From: DATFQE01 sp963739085
Lineage (GTDB): Bacteria; Actinomycetota; Thermoleophilia; Gaiellales; Gaiellaceae
Assembly: GCA_963739085.1 (NCBI GenBank)
Contig: CAVTZA010000007.1
Coordinates: 186,001-250,000 of the forward strand
Direction: 5' to 3'
Length of the DNA: 64,000 nucleotides
Shown: positions 23,151 through 32,472 of the stretch, in pieces
Position numbering within the stretch: the first letter of the stretch is position 1
How the letters are laid out: every line of letters starts with the position of its first letter
The notes under the pieces: generated by a model
The model's input: the letters and a program-made list of their open reading frames with translations, nothing else
Told to the model about the DNA's origin: nothing
The model's database searches: none
Made by a program: the position numbers and the translations under genes

Positions 23151-25033
23151 TCGAGCAGAACGTGGTCGAGCACGATCTCGTCGCCCGCCTCGCGATCCGC
23201 GAGTACGTCACGCCAGCGTCCCGATGGCAGGCCGAGTCGCACGGGCCCACGCAGCCCCACCGCGACCACGATGTCCTCACCGCGGCGGAAGGCGATGGCC
23301 TCGGCGCCGGCATCGAGCGGCTCGTACCGTCCGAGCTCGCGCCGTTCGCGCAGGGACAAGGCGCGTTGGACCAAGTCGAGCTTCGCGGGCCGCTCGCCGC
23401 CGAGCAGCCGCTGCCGTAAGCCGAAGTCGACCGGCCGCCGGTTGTCGGGATCGACGAGGCTCAGGCACTCGAGCTCGTCGCCCTGGTAGAGGTCCGGCAC
23501 GCCGGGCGAGGTCAGCTTGAGGAGCGTCATTCCGAGCGAGACGCGGCGGCCTTCCTCGGCCACGCGAGCCGCAAACGCCTCGAAGCCGTCCGGGAGCTGC
23601 TCGAAGAGCCCCGAGATCGCTTCGCGGACTCGCCGCTCGTGGGCTTCGTCGGGGTCGATCCAGTTCGTGTTCCGCTTGGCCTCGCGCAGAGCCTTCTGCA
23701 TGAACGCCTGGATGCGCTCGAGCCCGATCGGCCAGGCGCCGACGAGCGTCTGCCAGAGCAGGTAGTCCTCGCCCGGGTCGTCGAGCCGCCGCCAGCCGCG
23801 AACGGCCTCGGCCCACTCGCCGGCCATCCCCGCCAGAGCGACGATGCGCGCCCGCACGTCGCCGCTCCGCTTGGTGTCGTGCGTCTGAGTGGCGAGGAGA
23901 TGACGCGGGAACCGCGCCTCGCGCTCGAGGTTCGCCCGGTGGAAGTCGTCGACCGACAGCGAGAAGCGATCCGGGTTCCCGCCGACCTCGTTCAGCGCCG
24001 TGAGCCTGTGCCACCGGTAGAACGCGGTGTCCTCGACCCCCTTGGCCATGACCGGGCCCGTCGTCTGCTGGAAGCGCTGCACGAACTCGTCGTGGCCGCG
24101 CTCCTCGAGCAGGAGGACGCGCCGAAGGTCGTCCGGAAGCGCAGAGAGCGCCGCGCGGTCGGCGTCGTCGACCCGCCCGGACGACGGCTCGACGTACGTC
24201 CGATAGACGGCCAGCGAAGCCGCCGCCTCCTCGAGGCGCGGATCGTCGAGCAGCTCCCGCAGCTTCCCGAACTCGCGCCGGAAGTCGGTGCGCGCGAGCT
24301 CGAGCTTCGCCTCCCGCGCGACCTCGGCGAAGCTCCGTGACTCACCGGTCAGCTCCTCGTACAGCGCCGTCAGCGGCTCCTCCCCGCGCGGGTCGACGAA
24401 GAGCGCCGTGACGTCGTTCGCGAACTCGTACCCCGTCGTCCCCTCCACGGGCCAGTCGCGGAGGGACTCGCCGGGCTCGAGAATCTTCTCGACCCAGACC
24501 GGCCCGGGCAGCCGCTCGAGGTAGCCGCGGGGGTCGGAGAGCCCGTCGGGATGGTCGACGCGGAGGCCCTGCACGAGCCCGTCCTCGACCAGCTCGAGCA
24601 CCTTCGCGTGAGTCGTCGCGAAGACCTCGGGATCCTCGACGCGGACGCCCGCCAGCTCGTCGATCGTGAAGAAGCGCCGGTACCAGCCGGTCTCGGCGTC
24701 CCAGTCGAAGAACCGCTCTCGGAGCGCCGGATCCCGCCAGAACGGGTTCTCGTCGCTCACGGCCATGTGGTTGGGGACGACGTCGAGGATCACGCCGAGC
24801 CCGCCGGCGGAGCAGAGGGCGCGTAGCGCGTCCTCGCCGCCGAGCTCCCGGGAGATCTCGCGCGGGTCGACGACGTCGTAGCCGTGCGTCGAACCGGAGC
24901 GGGCCTGCAGCACCGGCGAGAGGTAGAGGTGCGAGACGCCCAGGTCGCGCAGGTAGGGCACGACCCGATGCGCGGCGGCGAACCCGAACTCCGGCGTCAG
25001 CTGGAGCCGGTAGGTCGCGCGGAAGTCGCTCAA
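23141..25033 (-). CDS. treY: Maltooligosyltrehalose synthase
   Basis: GH13 enzyme that converts the reducing end of malto-oligosaccharides to a trehalose unit. From TTG at 25033 it is 630 residues (SDFRATYRLQLTPEFGFAAA), the classic TreY opening. Signature segments are LYLSPVLQARSGSTHGYDV, LDVVPNHMAV, the nucleophile Asp in LRVDHPDGLSDP (residue ~160), the acid/base Glu in WVEKILEPGE (~182) and TQTHDTKRSGDVRAR. It is shorter than the ~700-770 residues of many TreY proteins. The TTG overlaps the glgX TGA (TTGA). It is the last gene of the treZ-glgX-treY operon and shows no frameshift. Confidence 0.93.
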   Translation of the reverse strand: MSDFRATYRLQLTPEFGFAAAHRVVPYLRDLGVSHLYLSPVLQARSGSTHGYDVVDPREISRELGGEDALRALCSAGGLGVILDVVPNHMAVSDENPFWRDPALRERFFDWDAETGWYRRFFTIDELAGVRVEDPEVFATTHAKVLELVEDGLVQGLRVDHPDGLSDPRGYLERLPGPVWVEKILEPGESLRDWPVEGTTGYEFANDVTALFVDPRGEEPLTALYEELTGESRSFAEVAREAKLELARTDFRREFGKLRELLDDPRLEEAAASLAVYRTYVEPSSGRVDDADRAALSALPDDLRRVLLLEERGHDEFVQRFQQTTGPVMAKGVEDTAFYRWHRLTALNEVGGNPDRFSLSVDDFHRANLEREARFPRHLLATQTHDTKRSGDVRARIVALAGMAGEWAEAVRGWRRLDDPGEDYLLWQTLVGAWPIGLERIQAFMQKALREAKRNTNWIDPDEAHERRVREAISGLFEQLPDGFEAFAARVAEEGRRVSLGMTLLKLTSPGVPDLYQGDELECLSLVDPDNRRPVDFGLRQRLLGGERPAKLDLVQRALSLRERRELGRYEPLDAGAEAIAFRRGEDIVVAVGLRGPVRLGLPSGRWRDVLADREAGDEIVLDHVLLERL

Positions 25034-27158
25034 GACCGCCGCAGCACCAGGATCGAGCGCGGGGTCAGCGTGACCTCCTCGCGCGGCCCGAAGCTCTGCG
25101 CCCCCGCCTCGACGAGTCGGCTCCGCGGTCGACAGCTCGAACGCCCAGCGCGTGCCGAAGCGCCGCGCGGGGATCCGGAACGTCACGGGCTCGTAGTAGG
25201 CGCTGAACATCAGCAGGAAGGAGTCGTCGCGCTGGTGCTCGCCCCGCGGCGTGACGTCCGTGAGAGCCTCGCCGTTCAGGAAGACGCCGAGCGCGTGCGA
25301 GTCGGGGCTGTCCCAGTCGCGGATCGTCATCCGGCGACCGTCGGGCCGGAACCACCAGACGTCCGGCAGCGCGTCGGCCCCGCTTCCGTCCCGGCCCTCG
25401 AGGAAGCGCCTCCGCCGGAAGACGCGCGTGCGCCTTCCGCAGCGCGATCAGCCGGCGCGTGAAGGCGAGCAGCTCCTGCTCGGGTCGCGTCGAGCTCCCA
25501 GTCGAACCACGAGAGCTCGTTGTCCTGGCACCAGGCGTTGTTGTTGCCGTGCTGCGTGCGGCTCAGCTCGTCGCCGCCGAGCAGCATCGGCACGCCCTGC
25601 GACAGCAGCAGCGTCGTCAGGAAGTTCCGTTGCTGCCGGCGGCGGAGCTCGACGATCTCCGGATCGTCGGTCGGCCCCTCGACGCCGCAGTTCCACGAGC
25701 GGTTGTGGCTCTCGCCGTCCCGGTTGTCCTCGAGGTTCGCCTCGTTGTGCTTGTCGTTGTACGAGACGAGGTCGGCGAGCGTGAAGCCGTCGTGCGCCGT
25801 GATGAAGTTGATCGACGCGAAGGGTTGCCGCCCGTCCGATTGGTACAGGTCGCTCGAGCCCGTGAAGCGCGACGCGAACGCGCCCACGCCCGCCTGGCCG
25901 CGCCAGTAGTCGCGCATCGTGTCGCGGTAGATGCCGTTCCACTCGCTCCACAGGACGGGGAAGTTGCCGACCTGGTAGCCGCCGGGGCCGACGTCCCACG
26001 GCTCGGCGATCAGCTTCGCCTGGGAGAGCACCGGGTCCTGGTGGACGATGTCGAAGAACGCGTGCAGCCGGTCGACATCGTGCAGCTGGCGTGCGAGCGC
26101 GGAGGCGAGGTCGAAGCGGAAGCCGTCGACGTGGCAGTCCATGACCCAGTAGCGCAGCGAGTCCATGATCATCCGGAGCACGCTCGGGTGGACGGTGTTG
26201 AGCGTGTTCCCGGTGCCCGTGTAGTCCATGTAGAAGCGCGGCTCCTCGGGCACCAGCCGGTAGTAGGCGCTGTTGTCGACGCCCTTGAAAGCCAGCATCG
26301 GCCCGAGGTGGTTGCCCTCGGCCGTGTGGTTGTAGACGACGTCGAGGATCACCTCGATTCCTGCCCTGTGCAGGGCCTTCACCATGCCCTTGAACTCGCG
26401 CACCTGCTCGCCCCGCGTGCCGGTCGCCGCGTACAGGGCGTGCGGCGCGAGGTAGCCGATCGAGCTGTAGCCCCAGTAGTTCGTCAGGCCCTTGTCCGCG
26501 ATGAACTGCTCGTCGGCGATGTGGTGGACCGGGAGCAGCTCGACCGCGGTGACGCCGAGGTCGGTCAGGTACGCGATCGCCCGCTCGGAGGCGAGGCCCG
26601 CGTACGTGCCGCGCAGGTCGTCGCGCACGCGCCGGTCGATCTTCGTGAACCCCTTGACGTGCGTCTCGTAAATGATCGGTCTCGTTCCAGGGCCGCCGCG
26701 GCGGGACGTCGCCCTCCCAGTCGAAGCGCTCGTCGACGACCACGCACTTCGGGATCGCCGGGGCGCTGTCACTGCCGTCGGGACGAAGGTCGGCCTCGTC
26801 GGTGCCGTCGTCCACGTAGGGCAAGCGCGTTCGCCCGGTCCCACGCGATCGGCCCCTCGATCGCCTTCGCGTACGGGTCGAGCAGGAGCTTGGCGGCGTT
26901 GAAGCGCAGGCCTCGCTCGGCGTCGTAAGCGGCCGTGCACCCGGTAGGCGTACCGCTGCCCGGGGCCGGACGTCCGGCAGGAAGCCGTGCCAGTGGTGCG
27001 CCGTGCGCTCCGTCAGTTCGACGCGCGTCTCTTGGTCGTCGCCGTCGAAGAGACAGAGCTCCACCCGCTCCGCGTGCTCGGAGAAGAGCGAGAAGTTCGT
27101 CCCATCCCCGCGTCCACATCGCGCCCAGCGGGAACGGGTTGCCGGGCCAGATTCTCAC
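25030..27158 (-). CDS. glgX: Glycogen debranching enzyme (TreX/GlgX), frameshifted at about eight places as sequenced
   Basis: GH13 isoamylase-type enzyme that removes alpha-1,6 branches, feeding TreY/TreZ. The central ~400 residues are intact: IYETHVKGFTKIDRRVRDDL, LPVHHIADEQF, LDVVYNHTAEGN, the nucleophile in VDGFRFDLASALA, the acid/base in LIAEPWDVGPGGYQVG, and FITAHDGFTLADLVSYNDKH. Upstream, other frames supply the N-terminus RIWPGNPFPLGAMWTR, then SLFSEHAERVELCLFDGDD, YDAERGLRFNAAKLLLDPYA, and VDERFDWEGDVPPRRPWNET. Downstream, LLAFTRRLIALRKAH and the C-terminal TLTPRSILVLRR complete the family architecture. Joining them needs one base removed near 27107, 26963, 26928, 26825, 26677, 25483, 25425 and 25117. 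GTG 27158 overlaps the treZ stop. All being single insertions points to sequence error. Confidence 0.85.
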
Positions 27159-28664
27159 CGTCGGAGCTCGACCGTCAGCGCATCGAAGTCCGCGACCAGC
27201 TCCACTTCGCCGCGGCGAACGCGCAGGACGCGGCCCTCGACGGCCGCGGACGCCTCGCGCGGAAGCGCGCGCCTCAGGGCGAGAAGCTCGCGGTAGAACG
27301 CGCGCAGCTCGGCGTCGCCCGCCGACGCGGTCGAGCTTCGAGCGCTCGAAGGTCTCCCGCGCCTGCGGGTCCGGGACCTCCTCGCCGGCGAAGGCTGCGA
27401 AGGACGCGAACTCCCGACGGCGGCCGTCTCGCGTGGCTTCGGCGATCGCCGGGTCGATGTGGTCGGTGAAGAACTGGAAGGGGTGACGCTCGCCGTACTC
27501 CTCGCCCTGGAAGAGCAGCGGGGTCTGCGGGGCGAAGAGCGTCACCGCCGCCCGCAGGCGCAGCTCCTCGGCGCGCGGGCGGTCGCCGAGGGCGCGGTTC
27601 CCGACCTGGTCGTGGTTCTGCGAGCAGACGATCAGACGTTCGGGCGGTGTCCGCTCGAGCTGGGCGGCGAGGGCCGCCAGCGAGCCGTGGCCCGCGTAGT
27701 AGCCGTCGTGCTCGCCGGTGAGCAGAGCATGCAATTCGTGATGGAGCTCGTCCGCCCACTGCGCGTCGTGGCCCCAGTCCTCGATCGGGCGCAGGTCGCC
27801 CGGCTCGATCTCGGACGTGACGAGCGCGCGCGGATTCGCCTCGCGCACGCGCTCGGCCAGCTCGGCGAGGACGTGCGTGGGCGAGTCGTCGAAGACGGCA
27901 TGTGTCGCATCGAGTCGCAGGCCGTCCACGCCGTAGTCCCGGATCCACATCACCGCGTTCTGGATCGCCCACTCGCGCACCGCCGGCTGCGAGTAGTCGA
28001 CCGCATCGCCCCAGAACGTCCGGTGGCGGTCGGTGAGGTACGGCCCGAAAGCGCGCAAAGCTTCGTTGCCGGGGCCGATGTGGTTGTAGACGACGTCGAG
28101 CACGACGCCGAGCCCCTCGCCGTGCGCTGCCTCGACGAGCCGCCGCAACCCCTCAGGCCCGCCGTACGCGGGGTGAGGCGCCCACGTGTAGAGGCCGTCG
28201 TAGCCCCAGCCTCGCTCTCCCGGGAACGTGGCGACCGGCATCAGCTCGATCGCGGTCACTCCCAGCTCGCGCAGCCCGGCGAGCCGCGGGACGACGCCGT
28301 CGAACGTGCCTTCGTCGCTGAACGTGCCGACGTGGAGCTCGTAGAGGACGAGCTCGTCGAGCGCCACGCCGCGCCACTCCGAGGGAGGCGGCAGGTCGAC
28401 CACCGCGGACGGCCCTCGGACGCCGCCCGGCTGCCAGCGCGAGCATGGATCCGGCCACTCGGCGCCGTCGACGACGTACGCGTACTCGTCCCCGTGCGCC
28501 GCGGCAGCCTCCGCCGCCCACACGCCGTCGCCGGCCTCGGCGAGCTCGTGGTCCTCCCCGTTCAGCCGCAGCCGCACCGAGCGCGCATGCGGGCCCCAGA
28601 CGCGAAAGTCCACACGCCCGTCTCGGCGCGGCGTCGCACCGAGCGTTTTCCGAACGGCAAGCAC
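27155..28664 (-). CDS. treZ: Malto-oligosyltrehalose trehalohydrolase, one frameshift near the 3' end
   Basis: GH13 enzyme that releases trehalose from the TreY product. About 445 residues are in frame from GTG 28664: the N-terminal CBM48-like domain (VDFRVWGPHARSVRLRL), YELHVGTFSDEGTFDGV, LMPVATFPGERGWGYDG, the nucleophile Asp at residue ~252 in GLRLDATHAVFDD, the acid/base Glu at ~285 in LVTSEIEPGD, and VCSQNHDQVGNRALGDR. Near 27327 one extra base shifts the frame; removing it restores AGDAELRAFYRELLALRRAL and a stop at 27155 that overlaps glgX (GTGA). The exact start is uncertain. It is first in the trehalose operon and diverges from an AraC-type gene 39 bp away, a possible regulator. Confidence 0.9.
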
Positions 28665-28703
28665 CGCGGCGGCACGTTAGCGAGCGGGTGCGACACTGAA
28701 CGT

Positions 28704-29567
28704 GTGACGGCGCCTGCCACGTCGACGCTCCTGCTCGACTCGGAGGGCTTCCAGGTGGGCGAGTTTCGCTGCGTGCCGACGCACCCGCTGTGGCGGGAGC
28801 TCAACGACAACATCGGTCCGCGGCCGCACCTCGTCTTCCCGCAGACGAGCGTCTACATCGAGCAAGGCGCGTTCGGCCGTGTCCTGGCGACTCCGAACCA
28901 CGTCGTCTTCTACGCGAGCCACGAGCTCTACCGCCGCGAGCTGCACGATCCACGCGGCGACGTGTCGCTCTTCGTGACCGTCGACCCGATGCTGTTCGAG
29001 ACGGTCGTCGGGAATGCCGCGCGCCCGCTCGGCGCGAGCGACGCGGCGACCTACCTCACCGTCCGACTTCTGGCCCGCCACCTCCGTCGCGAGCCGAAGC
29101 ACGATCTGCTACTCGCCGAGGAAACGCTTCACCGGCTCGTGCGGCGCGCCGCGCGGCAGCAGGCGGTCCGGCGTCGCCCGGCGCGCGGCACCACACGGCG
29201 CTGCCATCGCGAGCTGGTAGAGGCCGCGAAGGACCTGCTCGCCCGCCGGCTGAGGGAGAGACTCTCGCTCGGCGACCTCGCCCGAGAGCTTCACACGTCG
29301 CCGTTCCACCTCTCGCGTGTCTTCCGCGAGCTCACCGGCTTCACGCTCCACGACTACCGCATCCACCTGCGGCTCCGGCGCTCGCTCGAGCTCCTCGACC
29401 ATCCAGATGCCGACCTGACGCGGATCGCACACGAGCTCGGCTTCTGCAGCCTGAGCCACTTCAGCGGCACCTTCCGTGTCAAGTTCGGCGTCGCGCCGAG
29501 CGCGGTGCGCCGTCCTTCCGGCGAACTGAGCAAGATCCTGGAAGCGCGGCTCGCGTCCGCTTCCTAG
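28704..29567 (+). CDS. AraC-family transcriptional regulator
   Basis: 287-residue regulator. The C-terminal ~100 residues hold the two helix-turn-helix motifs: RLSLGDLARELHTSPFHLSR with FRELTGFTLHDYRIHLRLRR, and DADLTRIAHELGFCSLSHFS followed by FRVKFGVAPSAVRR. The N-terminal ~180 residues are a ligand-sensing-type domain (SEGFQVGEFRCVPTHPLWR), plausibly cupin-like. GTG 28704 is the closest start that keeps the N-terminus compact. It is divergent from the trehalose operon with only 39 bp between start codons, so control of treZ-glgX-treY or autoregulation is a fair inference without direct evidence. Confidence 0.88.
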   Translation: MTAPATSTLLLDSEGFQVGEFRCVPTHPLWRELNDNIGPRPHLVFPQTSVYIEQGAFGRVLATPNHVVFYASHELYRRELHDPRGDVSLFVTVDPMLFETVVGNAARPLGASDAATYLTVRLLARHLRREPKHDLLLAEETLHRLVRRAARQQAVRRRPARGTTRRCHRELVEAAKDLLARRLRERLSLGDLARELHTSPFHLSRVFRELTGFTLHDYRIHLRLRRSLELLDHPDADLTRIAHELGFCSLSHFSGTFRVKFGVAPSAVRRPSGELSKILEARLASAS

Positions 29568-29622
29568 CCTCGGCTCGAGGGTCGCCGGCTGCGGCGGCCG
29601 AAGCCGCACAGAGGAGGAAGCG

Positions 29623-30888
29623 ATGCGAAAGGTCACCGCACTAGCGCTGCTCGTCGCGGCGATGCTGGTCACGACCGCGGCCGGGGCGACAGGGCAATTC
29701 GTCGAGCCCACGGACGTGCTGCACACGCTCCAGGGCGAGACGCCGCCCAACAACTGCTTCGTCGCGTGCTTCGGGTGGGCAGTCAGCGAGCTGGCCGACG
29801 TGGACAAGGACGGCGCGGGCGAGGCGATCGTCGGCGAGCCGTTCACCGCGAACGGCAGCACGTACGTCTACTCCGGCCGTACCGGCCGCCTCCTCCACCG
29901 CTTCGACGGCGCCGTGGCCGGCGCCCAGCACGGCTACGCCATGGCCGACGCCGGCGACGTCGATCGCGACCACGTACACGACATCGTCGCCTCAGCCCCC
30001 AGCGACGGGCCCGGCCATGCCTACGTCTACTCGGGTCGCACTGGCGCGCTCCTCCACGATCTCGTCGGCGAGACCGCCGGCGACTTCTTCGGGTCGGCGG
30101 TGGCGAGCGCAGGCGACGTCGACCGCGACAAGCGCGCGGACGTCCTCGTCGGCGCAGAGCTGGCCGACGCAGGCGCGGGCAAGGCGTACGTCTTCTCCGG
30201 CCGCACCGGCGCGCTGATCCGCGAGCTGCAGGCCGGCGACACGGGCGACCACTTCGGCTCGGGAACAGACTGGACGGCCGACCTCGATCGCGACCGCGTC
30301 CCTGACCAGATCGTCGGCGCGCGGGACGCCGGCCTCGCCGGGCCTGGAAACGGGCCGGGCCGGGTCTACGTCTTCTCAGGGCGCACAGGCGAGCTGCTTC
30401 TCCAGATCGCGCCACCCGCGACCGGCGTCAACCTCGGCTGGTTCTTCGTCGCGGGCGTGGGCGACGTGAACCGCGATCACACACCGGACGTCTACGCCGG
30501 GGACTTCTCCGACCAGTCACGCGGGCCGGGCACCGGACGCGCGGCCGTCTACTCCGGTCGCGACGGTTCCGAGTTGCTCAGCTGGACCGGCTCCGCCGCC
30601 GGCGAGGGCCTCGGTCCGGGCCGCGAGGCGGGCGACGTGAACCGCGACGGCCGACCTGACCTCGCCGTCGGCTCCTACACGAACAGCGACGGCGCTCCGG
30701 CCGCCGGGAAGATCGAGATCTTCTCCGGTCGCGACGGCTCGGTCCTCCGCACGATCACGAGCCTCACGACGAACGAGAACCTCGGCTTCGACGCGGTCGG
30801 GATCGGCGACGTGAACCGCGATCACCGGCCGGACCTGCTCGCCTCGGCCGCAAACGGCGAGACCGTCTACCTCGTCGCCGGCGGCTAA
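29623..30888 (+). CDS. Secreted FG-GAP/integrin-alpha-like beta-propeller protein
   Basis: 421-residue exported protein. The signal peptide MRKVTALALLVAAMLVTTAAG is followed by seven or so repeats of ~58 residues, each with YVYSGRTGxLL...G and a Ca2+-binding-type loop D-x-D-x-D/N-x-x-x-D (e.g. GDVDRDHVHDIV, GDVDRDKRADVLV, GDVNRDHTPDVY, GDVNRDGRPDLAV, GDVNRDHRPDLLA). This is the FG-GAP pattern that folds into a beta-propeller as in integrin alpha chains. GAGGAGGAAG precedes ATG 29623. Likely extracellular adhesion or scaffold. The stop overlaps the convergent transporter gene by 4 nt. Confidence 0.85.
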   Translation: MRKVTALALLVAAMLVTTAAGATGQFVEPTDVLHTLQGETPPNNCFVACFGWAVSELADVDKDGAGEAIVGEPFTANGSTYVYSGRTGRLLHRFDGAVAGAQHGYAMADAGDVDRDHVHDIVASAPSDGPGHAYVYSGRTGALLHDLVGETAGDFFGSAVASAGDVDRDKRADVLVGAELADAGAGKAYVFSGRTGALIRELQAGDTGDHFGSGTDWTADLDRDRVPDQIVGARDAGLAGPGNGPGRVYVFSGRTGELLLQIAPPATGVNLGWFFVAGVGDVNRDHTPDVYAGDFSDQSRGPGTGRAAVYSGRDGSELLSWTGSAAGEGLGPGREAGDVNRDGRPDLAVGSYTNSDGAPAAGKIEIFSGRDGSVLRTITSLTTNENLGFDAVGIGDVNRDHRPDLLASAANGETVYLVAGG

Positions 30889-32117
30889 GAGCGCGCAAGC
30901 GCCGGGGCGAACCTGCGTGTGTACGCAATTCGCAGCGTGAGGGCGCCGACCGCGGCGCCGACGATCGACATCGCCGCGAAGAACGCCCACATCGCAGTGT
31001 CGCCCCCCGCGTCGCGGACGAGCAGGCCGGTGAAGGGCGCCAGCGCGAAGCCGACCGCGCCCATGCTCGAGAAGGCGCCCATGTACGCGCCGCGCAGGTC
31101 GGCAGGCGCGAGGCCGGCGGCGACGGCCTGCGAGGTCGGCACCCAGAGCATCTCGCCGATCACGAACACGAAGATCACGAGCAGCACGACGGGCAGTGCG
31201 GCGCTCAGGGACAGCAGGAGGAACGGCAGCCCCATCAGCAGCATCGCCACGGCGAGCTTGGCCACCGGCGGTATGTGCGACACGCGCCTGGTGAGCCGTA
31301 GCTGGAAGAAGGTGACCATCGCGGGGTTCAGGATCACGAGGAAGCCCCAGGTCGACGGGGCGAGCCCGTGCGAGTCGACCAGCGAGATCGGCAGCACGGT
31401 CTCGTAGGCCACGTACACGACGTAGGCGAGCGCGGTCGAGAGCAGGAAGAGCAGGAAGACGTGGTCGCGGCGGACGACCGCGAACGAGCCGCGCTCCGGC
31501 TTGGTCTCGGGCGTGTAGGCGCCTCGTGCGGGCAGGAGCCGCCACGCGACGACGAACACGCACGCGGTCAGCACCGAAACTCCGGCGAACAGCGCCGGCC
31601 ACGAGACGAGCAGCAGCAGGCCGCCCAGTACCGGCCCCATGACGACGCCGAGGTTGTTCGCGACGCGGAGCGACGCGTAGCCGGCTTCGTGACGCTCGGG
31701 CGGGAGCAGGTCGGCGACGATGGCCTGGGTGGCGGCCCAGCCGATGCTTCCGGCCGCGCCTGCGCCGGCGAGAACGACGAGCCCGAGGTTGCCGGCGTCG
31801 CCCGCCAGCACGAACAGCCACACGTACGCCGAGAGCGTCGCCCACCCGGCGAGGATGACCGGGCGGCGGCCGACGTGGTCGGACACGTGGCCGCTGACGT
31901 AGCCGGTGGCTGCGGCGAGACAGGCGCCGAACAGGAGCCCGACCGCGAGCGCCGACGACTCCACGCCGAGCTCGTCGATCGCCCAGATCCCGACGAACGT
32001 CCAGACCGAGGACGCGCTGAGCGAGCCGAACAGCGCGACCGCGAGCAGCGGCCTGAGCTCGGGCTCGACGGTGTCGCCCCAGACCAGGCGCACAAAGCGC
32101 TTCAGGAGTCCCCCCAC
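30885..32117 (-). CDS. MFS transporter (DHA1-type drug efflux-like)
   Basis: 410-residue, 12-helix permease. The family A motif appears as GHVSDHVGRRPVIL in loop 2-3, with NNLGVVMGPVLGGLLL (motif C-like) in helix 5. A long central loop (RGAYTPETKPERGSFAVVRRD) precedes the second half, which has RRVSHIPPVAKLAVA. Predicted to export small hydrophobic compounds or sugars; the substrate is unknown. Start is GTG 32117. It runs convergent to the FG-GAP gene. Confidence 0.85.
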   Translation of the reverse strand: MGGLLKRFVRLVWGDTVEPELRPLLAVALFGSLSASSVWTFVGIWAIDELGVESSALAVGLLFGACLAAATGYVSGHVSDHVGRRPVILAGWATLSAYVWLFVLAGDAGNLGLVVLAGAGAAGSIGWAATQAIVADLLPPERHEAGYASLRVANNLGVVMGPVLGGLLLLVSWPALFAGVSVLTACVFVVAWRLLPARGAYTPETKPERGSFAVVRRDHVFLLFLLSTALAYVVYVAYETVLPISLVDSHGLAPSTWGFLVILNPAMVTFFQLRLTRRVSHIPPVAKLAVAMLLMGLPFLLLSLSAALPVVLLVIFVFVIGEMLWVPTSQAVAAGLAPADLRGAYMGAFSSMGAVGFALAPFTGLLVRDAGGDTAMWAFFAAMSIVGAAVGALTLRIAYTRRFAPALARS

Positions 32118-32167
32118 GCGCTGAAACCTAGCCGCGCACCCGCGGCGAACGAGTCAGTCGACCGGCG

Positions 32168-32443
32168 TCAGATCAGGCCGAGCGCGAACCCGAGCAGCAG
32201 CCAGAGCCCGAGCAACCCGAGGAGCACCCAGAGCAGGAACGCCGACTCGCTGACGGGTAGCCAGTCGAGCTTCGCCTGGCTCGAGACGAACCAGGAACGA
32301 CGCCGGCGGCCTGCGGAGTCCAGGGCGACGATCTCCCCGCGCACGGCACGAGCCGGATCGTCCGTTGGCCGTCCCTGTTCGTCCACGAAGAAGGTGTCGT
32401 GCGTGTCGGGCTCGCCGTCCTGGATGCGGTCGCTCTCGGTCAT
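32168..32443 (-). CDS. Small C-tail-anchored membrane protein
   Basis: 91 residues: an acidic polar N-terminus (MTESDRIQDGEPDTHDTFFV), a basic stretch GRRRRSWFVSS, and one C-terminal hydrophobic helix (FLLWVLLGLLGLWLLLGFAL) ending in LI. Such layout predicts a tail-anchored cytoplasmic-facing protein. It follows the sugar transferase gene on the same strand (29-nt gap), so it may be an accessory of the polysaccharide machinery. I do not recognise the family. Confidence 0.6.
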   Translation of the reverse strand: MTESDRIQDGEPDTHDTFFVDEQGRPTDDPARAVRGEIVALDSAGRRRRSWFVSSQAKLDWLPVSESAFLLWVLLGLLGLWLLLGFALGLI

Positions 32444-32472
32444 GGGAGCCGCTCCCAGTGTACGGGCTCGGG

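Noticed and set aside
25117..27327. Programmed frameshifting in glgX
   Set aside because: Nine shifts in one short stretch, without slippery heptamers or stimulatory structures at each, cannot be explained by programmed recoding.
25030..28664. Phase variation by homopolymer slippage in treZ/glgX
   Set aside because: Affected runs are only 2-4 bases and many indels are not in runs at all; contingency loci need long tracts.
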